64,000 bases of DNA from contig NC_133935.1 in assembly GCF_031877795.1 (NCBI RefSeq), positions 79,749,248 to 79,813,247 on the forward strand, read 5' to 3'. Below, piece after piece: positions 10,846-24,793 of this stretch (positions are counted from its first letter, which is position 1; each line of letters starts with the position of its first letter). The stretch is from Strix aluco (lineage: Eukaryota; Chordata; Aves; Strigiformes; Strigidae). The notes under the pieces were generated by a model. That model made no database searches, was not told the DNA's origin, and was given only the letters and a program-made list of their open reading frames with translations. The translations under genes were made by a program, and so were the position numbers.

Positions 10846-13800
10846 CAAACGTTTTCTTCCAGCTAATTGACCTGTTTGTACACTATGCAGTGAACAGATT
10901 ATTCTGAGATCAATCAGATAGGTAGATAGGTCAACATTTGACAACCATGTTCTCAGTCTACTCTTTATTTTCTAAAAGCATTCAGAAGACCCCTCCTCCC
11001 AAAGAAAACCCTACACACAACCAACCAAATAAGAAAAACACAAACCAAAATCAGTTTTAAATGAGCGAAAATGTGAAGGACTTTCCCCTTTCTAAATAGA
11101 CATCTCCATACCCAGTAACTGAAAACTTGCTCGTAATGTTTTCAGCAAGTAACAATTGCTGTGGTACATTAGATGAAGAGTGACTAGATGTAGTTTATAA
11201 ATTCTTTTAGGAAATTAAAATGGGAATGATAAAAAGGATCTTTCAATGATTGAATATGATTTAGTTTTCTTTCAAATGTGGTTAAAAATTGTAACAATGC
11301 AGTCTTAAAATGAGAGCAGTCTGAACTTGCATGTGCTGAACTTTGTGAGATAATGGAATTCAATAGATACCAGTTGCAATAATGAATTGTTGACAAATGA
11401 TCAGGTCATAAATTTGATGCAACTGAAAATGCATCATGACAAAGTTAAAAACAGATTAAAAGCATCATTTAATTGTATACATCAATTCACAGATACTTGA
11501 ATTCATGTTTCACATCAGTAAGCACAGTTGTCCTGGCCTGATTTCATATTTCATGTGTGAAATGTGCTGATTTTTCAGAAAAAATCAGATATTATCAAAA
11601 GACTTCACCAAATATAAATATGGATTATTTGTATGAATTTGTATGAAGAACAGTGTGTCTTGATTCAGTGATTATGTGTGTCTTCCAGGATATGTATTAC
11701 AAAAGGAGCTGATGTTCTTTCCTCAAACCCCAGCTCTTCTTTTTTTTTTTTTTAATGGTGGTAATTATGTTACCTTAGATATAGCAGTGGAATGGATATT
11801 TGCATTTAATAAGTAGACTTGAATGGATCACAGAAACCTCGCAAGTGTTGATTTTGCTAGGTCTAAATTAGAGTTATGTCAGTTGTATATTTAAAGCTAT
11901 TAAAAATAAAGAAGCACTGCAATGAATTGAAATGTACTGTAAATGTTGTTTTAAACAGTGCCTTGTTTGAATAATACTGTTCATGTCAGGGAAGCAGAAC
12001 TATGTCTATAAGAAAAAGACCTGATTTATTATGTGTTTTCCCAAAACATTCCTTAAAATAAACCTTTATTCCCTTTTTTTTTTTTTTCCCACAAATAAAT
12101 AACTCTGAAAAGAGAATTTCCATTGGATCCAGCAACTAGACACAGAAATACCATAATATCCCCAAATGCTTTATAGTTGTGGCTGGTATTTTACATTACA
12201 GTTATCAGGGAGTAGGGGGGGAAGGAAAAGAGCATAGATAATTCTGTGAGCAGAGGCAGGTGTCCACAACTGCCTTTTCCCATGTCAGGGACCTCTTAGC
12301 TGTTCTTCTGACATCACAAATCCTATAGTCATTCTTGTATAGTGCTCCACCCAGAATGGGCTCCTGCAGAATGTCCCCATTCAGAACAGCCCTTAAACGT
12401 CAGCAAATTTTGTGAGGATTCGGTCAGGAGGGCATCAGTTCATTGTCTCAGTGCTGGATAAGGATGCTAAACACTAGGCTATTACAGAGTAAAGTGGTGG
12501 GTTGATAACATGTTTTAAAATAAACATCCTGGCCTTAACTTTTAAAACTTAATTGCAATTGCCTTCCCTCAAGAGAAATTTCTCTACTCCCATTTCCCAC
12601 ATTCGGTTAGGCTGCATGAGCAAGGGGAAAGGAATCAAGGCACATGCATTGTGTTGCTGTGGGCATATCTGAGCTGGATTTCTGCTGAAGTTTCTCTTTT
12701 CCTGCATGGTCTTCAAAAGTCAACTCTGCAAGAATGGCACAGCAAGGTGACATGCCTCTGTGAATTTGAGATTCAACAGCTGCAACTGACTATGAAGATA
12801 GTTTGGTCAAATCCACAATGATGCTTGTTTGATTCCTATTAAAAAGCAACTGGTTTAAATGACAATAAGATAATTGAATCCTTATGTGGATTTGGGACCC
12901 CAATTCTTCAAAGGATTTCAGCCTTCTAAACACTGATACATGACAGCTGAAATTTTGTTGGATTTCAGACTTAATATCTTACTAATAGGATTAGATTTTG
13001 TCAATATATATTAATCAATTTTGCTTTCAATTAAAGTGTAAATTATGTGGTAAATATGACTTATTTGGGGACCACAGAAATGTGCTAAATACTGTTTTCA
13101 CATTAACAATATTTTCAGTAGGTTTCTAACTTCTTTTATATACCAAAAATTGTTTTCTCAATAACTGATATTATTTTTAGAGAGCAGAGCACCTGTATGT
13201 CCATGCAGGCTCCAACTTTTCGTTTTTTCACTCTGTAGTATTAAAGGAGACATCTTTCAGCATGTCTTATGTAGTCAGGAAGAAAGTAAGGCTAATTCTC
13301 CAACAGAGGGAAAGAACTGGCAAATAACCACAGTCATGTCAGCAGATTCAAGTCCTGACTTTCCAGGCTGCTGCAACAACTAAAAACAACATATCCATTT
13401 CACCCATGCTCTATCCTGAAGGTTCAGAAGGTGAGAGGCAAATCTTGCTATGTATAAACAGTCATCTACAGTATATTTAACAAAGAAATTTTATTGTCTT
13501 AAAATGGCTTGGCTTCTACCACCCACAGTGTAGAAATACAACAGTGGAGCTTGTAAACCAGCTTCCATCCTGTTCTAATGATAGTTTAACAACCAGAAGA
13601 ACTATAATGTTTAAATATAGAATTCTTTCTGTTTACACATTTAACTATCCCTGGTGTTATGGGGACTTTGACAGTTTACATAATATCCTCTGAACAATAG
13701 ATATGTACAGTCTGCACTGGGTGAAATAATACAGCCATCCTTTAAAGGATTCAAAATTGTAGCATTTTTGTTGATTTTTTAAAATTATAGCTAATCCTGT

Positions 13801-14571
13801 CTCTGATATGCAATGCCTGTGTTGGCAGCCTGTTGATGCTGACAGCATCTAGATTCAGTTCAGGAACTCCAGCTTAAATTTGCCACTCCGTCCAGACTTA
13901 TAGGCACCAGGCACTTTGGTGATGTCTCTGATAGTAAATAAAACAGGGTACAATGGCTAGCCTGGTGAGAAATAGGATATTTAAATAAGAAATGTTAAGG
14001 TGAGTCATGCATCTGACATCCTCTCTTTGCCTCTTGTGGATTTAAGTCCTAAATGCAAATGCACCTATATAATACAAGTACTCAGAGATGAGAATCCTTT
14101 CTGGCCTTTAGGTATCTCAGTCCAAAAGGAGTTACGTCCTTTAAATGTGAGTGGTTAATAACATGCTTGGCTAATACTCAGCAACTTTCCCTGAAAATTA
14201 TCAGTGTTTCTTTTTTTTTTTTTTTTTGCATTGCACATAAACTTGATCACTGTTAGAGTGAGATTTGTATTCACTCATATTCTCCAACACTCAAAGCAGA
14301 ATTTGGGATGTAGTTGATTCTTGATCAGGCTCATCAAACAGTTGATCCAAACCTAACTTTTTCAAGTAAAATTGTGCTCAGCTTTTTTAGATTCATAGAA
14401 TTATTTTGTATGGTGTTTATTTATAGCATTAACTGGATGAATTATATGTATATTAACCATATTGTCCTCAGTTCGCAGTAGGGATTTTCTTCCCATACTT
14501 TATATTAAGGCAGATCCTTCACAGATGTATTCAAAAGTACAACCAGACTATTCCATTGCTAAACCCTGATT

Positions 14572-14594
14572 AAAAAAAAAAAAAAAAAAAAAAA
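14572..14594 (+). repeat. Poly(A) tract, 23 bases
   Basis: An uninterrupted A run after CTAAACCCTGATT. No adjacent retroelement recognised; avian CR1 does not end in poly(A). Confidence 0.9.
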
Positions 14595-17500
14595 GTTTTA
14601 TTGTTTCCACACTTTTGAGAAAACCTATATTAGATGAGTCAATTTCATGATTTCCTTGTAGAAGTATGAACTGCTGTGACTGAAACTTGGTCCAAGGTCA
14701 TGTGAAGCACAGCCAAGTCTCACAGCCTAAAAGGTCAGAAGGAAGGTACTGAATCTCCAGCCTGCTCAACAAAGACCTCAAAACTGTTTATCATTCGTGC
14801 TAGAACTAAAACTTTGACATCTTTTTTAACTCAGTCCCCAGTGACTACAGTAGAAGTACAGTGAAGTAAAGCCCTTTTAGAGTTGGTTTTGCTCTCTTTA
14901 ATCACCTTTTATAAACCCTTATCATTTTTCCTTGGAACACTAGGGACACACAGGGTACAGGTTGAAAACTACTATACTAAAATACATATTTCAGGCAAAA
15001 GGACATAAACCAAAACACCAACCATTCTTGATTTAAAGAATCTGCTTTCATTTTGCAGTTATTAAAAAAACTGAAATCCAGATGATATTGCTTGACTTCA
15101 TGTTTCGTAAGAACTGCTTCATAGAGATTAAAAAGATTTCCTTTTTCACTAAACGATATATGTCGTCTTTGGATTGCTAAAGAAAAGCGATGTACTTCCA
15201 CTGCTATCAAATCAAAGGTGACAAAATTGTCTTTAGAAATTAATCAGTCTTCCAGAGTTGGAGGTCTGTTCAGGAAGTATGTTGTTACTAGACAGCATGG
15301 ATAAAATGTATCTGGCCTATGTGTTCTCTTGGTTTATATCAGCACATATATTCTCCAGCACTAAACACAGCTGTGAAATAGTGAGTGAAGGAAGAAGACT
15401 CTGTGGTAGTGAGAGCATTTCTACATTTCATAACCTGAAGCACATGTTTGCATTGAGCACTGCTAATAGGCAACCACAACTTCAATAGCCACTTCTTTTT
15501 TTCCCACTCTTCTTAGCATTTTTAGGGATAGTATGAGAGATGCTGCTACTAAAGAAACAAAGGGGATAAAAAAGAAAAAAAAATGAAAAACTTTTCAAAA
15601 ACTGAGTAATAAAACACAAGGCTAGATTTCCATCTCTGTTATGCCCTAGTAAAGCTTATTACCAGAGGTCAAAGGTGGAGACATTTTAAATTGTGATTTT
15701 GAAGGGTGGCGACAATTTTGTATCTCTGTGTTTATCACTCATACATCTGGTTTATATCTGGGCATGGTTATAATTTGTTACCATCTTGAAATATTTTTCT
15801 TTTCTTTATTATACTTGAGTACACTGTGTCTAGATAGATGTCGTAGCGGTTAATTGACATAATGCAAAGGATTGCAAATATTAACATAAGACAAAGCAAT
15901 ATATAAACTAATCCTAGGAATGTAAGGAAGTTGTCAAAGATTGTTAAAATACAGGGTGAATACAATGATAAATAGGACATACAAAATCCCTTCACATAAT
16001 TTTGATATAGGAGAATAACTTGATACAGAAATGATATAATTAATCAGTTACAAGAGAAGAACTCAGCTGAACTGCAGGGATGGAGGTATACCTACAACTT
16101 TTTTCTTGTAAAGAATACTTATACTTTATAGACATACTGCATGGCTACTATTAAGCTCAAGGGTGGCAAGCAATGTATTACAGTAAAGACTTGTTTAGGG
16201 GATACACTGAAGACATAAATCTAAAACTAGTGAAATCTAGTGAAATCTATGAACATAACACAAACTGGTATGACAACAGAAACTCAACAACTAAAACTCA
16301 TTGTTGTGATACACAGTATATTCAATGTGATCTAGTAATTAAGACACTGAAACTAAGAAATTGGCAAAAAAAAGCTGTCATTGAGTCTGCAACCATTAAG
16401 TCTCATATCTAAACCTTCTGCTAAAAATGTTAGGGCTTAGAATATCTCGTAGTGTGCCTATTACACCTCTTAGCATCAGAGTTAGAACCAATGATACCTC
16501 TCAGCTCTTTTAAGGATACAGTATTATTTGTATATCTCCAGTCCAAGAGTTTAGGAAAACATATGTACTTTTTTTTTCCTTATATGCTTTCACCATTTCT
16601 GCTAAAACCACCTAGTAACAGTATTGTTTATGATGCTATCTCATACACCTTAAATTCAATGAATCTAAAACACCAAACTTGGGGAGGGAAAGTGGAATTT
16701 GGTATTAATAAACCAGATAATATCTTGACAGATTTCTGCAGTGATTCTAAATTATTTTAAAAGTAGTGAAAATGTTATAAAAATTGTATAACAAAGACAA
16801 AAATAAGTAAACCAAAATTTTGTTGACTAGAACAAAATCTTGTGTAACTAAATATACTTTGTTATAGGTAGTTCATATTTATTTATTCCATACAAAATAA
16901 TTTTTTAAGTACAATAAACAAAATTATTTAGTAAAAATTTGTCCTGCTTTGGGGGACAATATAGTATTATAAGGAACTATTTTTTGAGTAAATATGTCCT
17001 CCTATGATGTCATGCAATTTAGAACAAGGTCATACAGCTGGTCAAAAAAGACACATAATTGACAATTTTTTAAAAATCTTAACTACTGTATCCATACAAA
17101 GATTTAAAATAAAAGTTGGAAATCCTAAACTTTCTAGTAAGTAAGAAAATATATCAAAGCCCACTGGCTTCTCATTAATCTACCCAAAATTCCTCTTTTT
17201 CCCACACTTAGAAACAGCAATATATTTTCAAATAATGCCCTCTGAAAAATTTATTGCTATTTTGTCTATTCTTATTTCTAGACTAGTATATGACATATAC
17301 AATCTTAAAACACAGTAAATTTTGAAGAACATATAGAACTCTTTTCCTTTATCAGAAAGCTGTCTGCATGTTGGGTTTTTTTCCTTTCACTCACTGATAC
17401 TGTATTGCCAGAAATGATGTCATGCTATTCATACTATATCTCACAATAACACTTTTCTAGAGTAAACCTTAATCTCCTAAATCCAGTATACAGTGGCTGT

Positions 17501-18200
17501 CCAAACAGAATAGATCTCTCTCTTTTTTTTAATAAAAGCCAGGTGATAAATTAAGTGCTTCTGATAAATGAGAACCCCTCTGTTCTGTGGATCTAATCCT
17601 CCCATAGAGAGAAATATTTGACCAAGCATAATGTGTTTCTTATGAGGAAGGTATCTTTCACAAAGGAAACAAAGCATGGAATTTCTCTAACATTCCTTGC
17701 ATAAATATTCTTATAAATATATTACATATGGAAATAATAATAAAAAGCCAGCTACTTTCATCACTCTTTTTGGCCCAGGAAACAATAAATAGGTAGGAAT
17801 CCTGGCCAAATTTTTCAAAGCTCTGTCTCTGAAGGTAGTCTTATAAATTGTATCTGTGTGAAAGAGATTTTCAGTGGTACTGAGAATTCACAGTTCTCAC
17901 TGATTCCCACATGGATATAGGTACTTATTTCTAGACATTCAACTTTGAAATTTTTGGCAGGTAATTCAGCTATATAAACTCAGGATTTGTCCCAATGAAA
18001 ACATGAGCAAGATTTATCATTGCTTCCTCTGATATTTACTGTCTCTATATAGCTACTTATATGGTCCCATCAGCATAGGTTTTGAGCACCTCCCAAGATT
18101 TAAAAATTAAAACCAATAAATCTCTCTCTCTTATTTCCTGTCTTCCCAGTCTAGAGAACACAGTTTGATTCATTTATTTGGCTTTGTTTTTTTCAGACTG

Positions 18201-18252
18201 TGAGCTTGAATAAAAGCTCAGGAGGGAAAAGAAAAAAAAAAAAAAAAAAAAA
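18201..18252 (+). repeat. AATAAA hairpin followed by a 21-base poly(A) tract
   Basis: AATAAA at 18209-18214 is followed 17 bases later by an A run at 18232-18252, the spacing of a retrotransposed mRNA 3' end. The hexamer straddles the loop of a perfect 7-bp hairpin (TGAGCTT at 18201-18207, AAGCTCA at 18214-18220). Upstream sequence gives no recognisable protein, and I did not find a flanking target duplication. It may be a retrocopy end or chance. Confidence 0.4.
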
Positions 18253-19412
18253 GGATGTTCTTTCTGAAGAATAATTTAGAGATACCCAAATTAGCTTTTA
18301 AACAAGGAAAGTTGGAGTGCAGTTCAGACTGCTATCCACCTCTGAGAAGCAAAGCTTAAACCTCTGAGTTGCATCCTGCTGTAGTCATGCTGTCTTGTGC
18401 GTGAATTGGCTCCTTTACAGCTACCTTGGGCTAATCCTACTCTCCAGTGTGGCCTGTAGAATAGACATGCCATAAATTAAATAGGGGAATTTCACTCTTT
18501 TGTTCCAAAAGTGATGAGGCCTGCAGCCGTGCTTTCTCTAGGGGGTGAGCTGCACACACATATCTTCTCTCCCAGACTGATCATGCCTGGGCCAGATCCA
18601 CTCAACAGTGAGTCATGTCCACCAGCTCCCATCTGGCAGTTCTATTTTGTAGTCCTCACTTTGTTAATAGTGTTTCACTGAAATATCTTGTTCTTGGGGT
18701 AGACAGGGATTAGAAATTATTTCAGAGGGCTGAGGGACACAGGCCCCAAAGGAGTGTCCTACAGCTAGACAGAATGTTCTGAGGTAAAGCAGCACCTCTT
18801 GTTACAACATGTTCCCTTCATCATCAGGGAGTTTTCCTGTGTCCCTCTGGACACTTCCCCAGTCTCTTCTTGCCCCTCTTCCTCAAGAGATTTTAGCCTC
18901 CACTTTGGAAAAAGACTAAAAATAGTCTTATGTACCTTATAACCAATTTGTGAAAATAATCAGAAAAATAATCATTTACTGGTTTACATGTGTACACAAA
19001 AACCGTCTGAGGGAAGTCCTAAATATCCCCCTGTGATTAGCGTGGTCAGAGAAGGAAAGCATGGTGGTGTGTTCAAGATAGCACATTACTAAACAGGGCC
19101 TGCTGTTGTCCTTCAAACAAATAGTGGTTGTCTTGGTTTATGAAACTTCATTCCTTCATTCCAGGGAACTGAGAATTGCATTAGTCAAGTCTGAGAGGGA
19201 ACAATTTTTGCACCAGCAGAGGCAGGTGTGTGTGCTGATAGAATAGACAGTACTCTGGCCCATACAGATGAAAACTGTCTTTTTTAGGCATTTGGTAGCA
19301 CTGCTGGGAAGGATTCCCATTTTGTTGCTGACTTCATTAGGAGGCATCTCTCCAGACCTGGGAAGTTCAGGGAAAACAATTTCTCCCAAGTACTCTTTTC
19401 TCCCTTGACTAG

Positions 19413-19575
19413 TCTTCCTTCCTTCCTTCCTTCCTTCCTTCCTTCCTTCCTTCCTTCCTTCCTTCCTTCCTTCCTTCCTTCCTTCCTTCCTTCCTTCCTT
19501 CCTTCCTTCCTTCCTTCCTTCCTTCCTTCCTTCCTTCCTTCCTTCCTCCCTCCTTTCTTTCCTTTCTCCCCCTCT
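19413..19575 (+). repeat. (CCTT)n microsatellite
   Basis: About 33 uninterrupted CCTT units cover roughly 19417-19547, with imperfect C/T-only sequence on to about 19575. The minus strand is pure purine (AAGG)n. The array creates artificial frames of repeated KEGR or PSFL units in several registers; none is a gene. The length and purity suggest it is young and probably polymorphic. Confidence 0.98.
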
Positions 19576-22500
19576 TTTAAAAAGCATTTTATTGTTTCAT
19601 CTGGCTACGAGGAAGGTGGAGAAGATGTAGTTTCTGTCTGATACAGGGCTGAGTTAATTGTGAATTGCCAGGGACATTGACTGTTGATATGTTAGTCCAT
19701 ATTGCCGCACAAGGCTTGTAGAGATGTTGAACAGTGCAGAGAATGTTAATGATTTCTCCAGGAGAGGGAAAATCTTCAGGAGAGATTGAAGATGGAGAAA
19801 TGTTGGCCATGGAACACCTCAGATAGATACTACCTGAGGGAAAAAAATTAAACCAGATCAAGTTTTTGCCATTTAGCTTGCTCATCTCCAATTGTCAGGC
19901 AGAAATTACTGGAGTACTTAAAGGAAACAGAAATTATGATGTTTCTCCATGTGAATGCACTGGAATCTGGCTATGCTCAAAAAATCAAAATTATACTCTT
20001 TAGACATTAATAAAAAACAATAATAAAAAGGATGCATAACTTAGAATTTACTAGCATATACCTATTTATATAGCCATGGTTTGCAGTTTTTCCGGTGGTT
20101 AAGCACAAGTCTTTCATACTGCTTTCCAGTAATCATAATATGAAGAAAATCTACTATATTCACTCTGTCTCTGAACTGATATTACCCCAACTTTTGTAAC
20201 ATGGAAAATTTTAGTAGCAATTTTTAAGCAAGAAAGGTACCAAAAGGCACTTTGCAAAATAATGTAGACATCTACCCTGTATCTTTCTAACAAAGTAAAA
20301 AAAGAAAGAATATAAATAGGAAAAAAAGGATGGGACATTTTATTTAAATGTTGAAAAATGAAATCTAGAGGCTGCACCACAGCAGCTATTAAACATGGCC
20401 ATGACACTTTATTCATTTCCTACCCTGTGACAGTACCAGGACAGGAGAGCTTGGCTGGACCTCAGGAGACAGCCAGTGCTCCCACACTTGCCTGCTGAGT
20501 GTGATATTGGGCTGTTCATGCAGCCACAGTCATGGAAAGTTAGGGCAGTTAAGAGAAACACAGCAAGAACAGTAACATTATTTGCCTAATTTTCCCAATA
20601 TGGTACATGAATCTTGAGTCAGAGCCAAGAATTTGTATCTCAGGCCGATACATGTATTTGCTAGGTATAGTTTTTTTTTCTTAAAATCTGTGAATGCTTC
20701 TGAAGTATACTGTCTACAGGAAAATCAACATGCTTTCAATGAAGTTACATAGTCTGCTATGTAAAGTAAGTACCTGATAGATACTATATCATATAATATT
20801 TTGCATTTCATATTTTGGGGTTTAAGTTGTTTACGTATTGCCTGGTGTAAGAACTATGACTTATTCCATATAGTTTTCCACAAGCTATTTCTCTGGTTTC
20901 CTATATTTATTTTTTTAGCAGGCCCAGAAATTTTAAATATTTTCCTATCCATGGGACCGAAGCCAGGGCTGGGCAATATTTCATCACAATAGCAGATCAT
21001 GAAAAATAATGGTTGTGTCAATGTTTGGAAATGGCACATTTGAAAGTGAAGTCATTATTTATAGGATCAGAGAGGTGCCCGTATACAATGATCTCAGATA
21101 TAGAATGTAAATTAAATAGATACAGGGTGATGTTCTCAGATGTGATGCCCTGAAGTTCAAAGAGAAGAAAGCAAGCATCTTGCCTTCACCTTAAAATACT
21201 TTAACATAAAATTGTGGGCATCTGAGATGCCAGCTTAAAAAGTTATCCATTTTACATGTAGACACTTCCTTGACCCATATATTATCCTAAAGCATACTTT
21301 TGAGAATCTTAATGGTTTAACTGGCAGAGTCTCCACAATACATTATTCCTGTATCTTCAAACACCTATATCACTTCAACAAAGTAGAGGAGACAATTAGA
21401 ATAAATATTTTACTAAAAATGTTTTAAACTAAATAGCTAGCTCTGCACTATTTTTTCTATTTATGGCTTCCTAATGAACACTAAGAATGTGCTGAAGATA
21501 TTCTAACAGATGGATCACAAGGAAGTTCTGTTCATAATTTACATTAGCATACTCCAGTTGTTCACAGCAAAGCAGAGATTTCAGAAAATTAAAGTTCTGT
21601 GTGGTTTCTTTATACAATCTTGTTGTATCGAGGGGAAACAGTACTGCCAGTTCTCATGATTTTACTTCATTTCTCATTATAATTGTTAGTTGCTGAAGAT
21701 AGCTGCTCCTAAAACTGAGAGGTATGCAAGAATCTCTCTTTTCACTCAGAAAAAAATGAAGGAAGCGAAGGAAGATGTAGATTCTTATCCTTACTTATCA
21801 GAAGCAAACATCAAAGATTCAAAAAAAAAAAGACAACACAAGTTTCTAAACCTTGAAAAATTATTTTAAATGTCTTTATTTTATTGCTGAAAAGATTTCC
21901 AAATGCTGAAAACCTAAAAATATTTAATGCTTTCAGTGAGGATGCTAAAGGTTTTAGAATATTACAGGTCTATAGTATCACAAATAGCAGTTTCATGTCT
22001 TTAGGGAGCCTAAATATTTGCCAAACAGAGGAGACAACACAAAATGTGTAATTACTGTCTTGTCTTGCAACTCTTGATTTTTTTTAACTTGCCAGATATC
22101 ATTCATTGCTGGGGAAATATCCAGCACATAGGTATTTTGTGGATCTGACTGGAAAAAAGAAAAAGCAATGAAAGCAGAAAAATAATAAATGAACCACAAC
22201 CTTAAGTCAAGAAACTTCTAATTGCAACAGGGACTTACTGCAATTAGCAGCCTTTTCCTTAGATGTGTTACTTAGATGTGTTAATGGCCTACAGGCAAGA
22301 AGGTTGATTCCCTGTTCAGTGAACCTCCACACAGCATATACAGTGTAAGGTTTAAGAAAACTTTTCTCTAGATACTTAGTGCATTCCCTAAGCCTAGACA
22401 TCCCTGATTTCTTCTTAAAATAGATGTCTAAAATAAGTCATATTAATTAGTCTTAAAAGTGCATATTTCTCTCCTCTGACATCACCATGACCTCAACAGG

Positions 22501-24561
22501 CATGTCTGAGGAGGAAATGTAGATTCCTGCAGTAGATGAGACCATTCATACCCTAGGTAGCAGAAGCCTGCTTGCTGAAACAAGCCTATGCAGGCTACTG
22601 TATCCTGTTTCTCGGCGATAATCTGTTTCTGGTATTTGACTTAACACTGTTAAAGCTGAGCTGGTCTATGCTGACTGTTTACATCATGGATTGTCTTTAT
22701 CATTTCTGTGAGTAACAAAGTAGAGAAACAGACTCAACCTGTCAGGAGTTGGTGTAGTTTCCAAGCAGGATATGACATCTAAATTCCAAAGGAGCTAGGG
22801 ATTGAGTGGTTTCTCATGCAACTCTACACCTTGGAAAGTCAGGTCATTTTTAATGAGATGCCAGTATTTTCAAATAGCTGTTTCATATCAAACACCTGTT
22901 ATTTCTATGTTGACCTTAGTTCTTTCAAAGCTGATTGTGGAATAGAACTGGAGAATAAGTTTTTTGCCATCTAAAATGGCTGTTCACATAGAATAACTGA
23001 GGAATGCACTTTTGGCCTCTATTTTAGAGTAAATCTGTGATGCATTTTGACAATCTAAGTAATCTCTCTATGATATTATTTTTTTTCCTTTGTGTGACAG
23101 ATCATCTTCTCACTTGTTTTGATCAAATGCCTAAAAGGTATTTTATTTATTGGTTTTGGCAGTTTGGCCATCTTGTCACAGTGGCCTAGGAAAAAAAGAA
23201 GAAAAAGCCTAACAGTGCAAGGAACTGACAGATGGTTACAGTTTCCTGACAAATTATTTATTTGAATTCTCAAACACTCAGCTCTTACTTATGACTTTTT
23301 CACTTAAGTTTTAAGAGTCCATTTATCAACATGAATGATCACATATTGACCATAGCAGTACTCAAAAGCAAATGTATTCATTTGTTCACTATACGGAAAT
23401 GAGTTAGTGACAAGTGTACTGATTCAGACAAAACACCTAAACTAAGGTTTCAGTCCAACATTTGAACCATTATAAATAGCTTGTCTCTATCCTTTCTTTC
23501 TGCCATTCTCTAAACCTTGGATGTAGGCCCCTACCTGGTATCATATGTCCTCATTTTCAACAGGAAATTGTTTTAACACAAAATAATTTTTCATTTAATG
23601 AGAAATTTTACCACTAAATTTGAGAATAAAACCTGTTGAACACTGGTCGAAAAATTTGCAAACTTTTTTTTTAGAAATTGTTTTTTCACACACAAAAATA
23701 AATTTTAACTTAAAACCAGTTTGAAATTTTCTGTTCCCTCCCTTTTTTCTCACTCTGTTAAGTGACATCTTTTCAGCAGGCAGGTCAAGCAATCCTAACT
23801 GGCCTCCTCCTTGCCCTAGTACTCACAATGAGTCAGTAGCTCAATTAATAGCTAAATGTTTTGTTTAAAAATGGTGAAAGCTGAACCTTAAAGTAGCTAC
23901 AGAGTAGGTTTTCGTTGTTATTGATGCTGGAGTTTAACATAACCAAATGTCTCATCTTCTTGGTGTGAATATTTCTTTTACAGGTAAAACTATATTTTGT
24001 CCCTGTCAAAAGGAACCATTTCTTTATGTAATGCAATTCACAGGTTATATATGTGTCTATGTGCATACATATATGTATGTACATTTATCTGCACTGGTCT
24101 CTTAATTTTAAATGAAATATAGTTTACCAGTAATCATCCACCTAAAAAACATCATGAAATTGCAACACAGATTTGTCATATTTTCCTTGCAGATTTCTCT
24201 TCCACTACAGTGAAGTCTTGCTTCTTTTCTTAGACGTATAGTTCTACTAATTTGTAAGAATAGTCAAGAGCCATTCAGACCTTAGTTTGTGTTTTCTCTC
24301 AGACAGTGAGTGCACATACATTGAATTCTTATGCCACACAAATGGAATATTTACTGTCTCCCAGTGGAAACATTTGGGAGTCCAAGCTGGAAGCAAACTC
24401 TTGGGAAGGAAGGAAAGATCTTCACTCTACAATAGCAACTGTGGAATGGAGGCAACCTGGCATATAGACAATGTAACTACAAACTATTTGATTAATCTTA
24501 CTTTTACAAAACATGTTACTTGAAGCAGGCATGTGGAAAGTTCCAAGTTTCTGATTTACTT
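19576..24561. other. Unassigned AT-rich intergenic DNA
   Basis: No gene or clear repeat. Alternating TG/TA/CA sequence at 24041-24085 is the only compositional oddity. A small direct duplication of TTAGATGTGTTA occurs near 22259-22281. Confidence 0.6.
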
Positions 24562-24777
24562 CACAGAATCAAGGAATCATCTAGGTTGGAAAAGACCTTG
24601 AAGATGACCTAGTCCAACCATTAACCTAACACTGACAGTTCCCAACTACACCATATCCCTCAGTGCTATGTCAACCTGACTCTTAAACACCTCCAGGGAT
24701 GGGGACTCCACCACCTCCCTGGGCAGACCATTCCAATGCCTAACAACCCATTCTGTAAAGAAATGCTTATCCTAGGT
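24562..24777 (-). mobile_element. CR1 3'-end fragment, reverse orientation
   Basis: On the plus strand this reads as reverse-complemented CR1: CACAGAATCAAGGAATCATC, then GGTTGGAAAAGACCTTGAAG, CTAGTCCAACCATTAACCTA, CACCTCCAGGGATGGGGACT and GGGCAGACCATTCCAATGCC. This is the standard end of ORF2 plus 3' UTR. The copy stops near 24777, where the expected continuation is lost. A 9-base TATCCTAGG occurs at the edge (24768-24776) and again at 24785-24793. Confidence 0.92.
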
Positions 24778-24793
24778 TACTGTCTATCCTAGG

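Larger units (their letters stand above)
10846..19412. other. Unassigned AT-rich intergenic DNA
   Basis: No gene recognised. T runs at 11741-11753, 12077-12087 and 14211-14227, and poly(A) at 14572 and 18232, are the only simple features. A C/A-rich stretch at 10990-11050 resembles the A/C tract at 56.9 kb on a small scale. Confidence 0.6.

Noticed and set aside
19156-19641. Open frames of repeated KEGR (minus) and PSFL (plus)
   Set aside because: They are generated entirely by the (CCTT)n array; flanking residues have no family resemblance.
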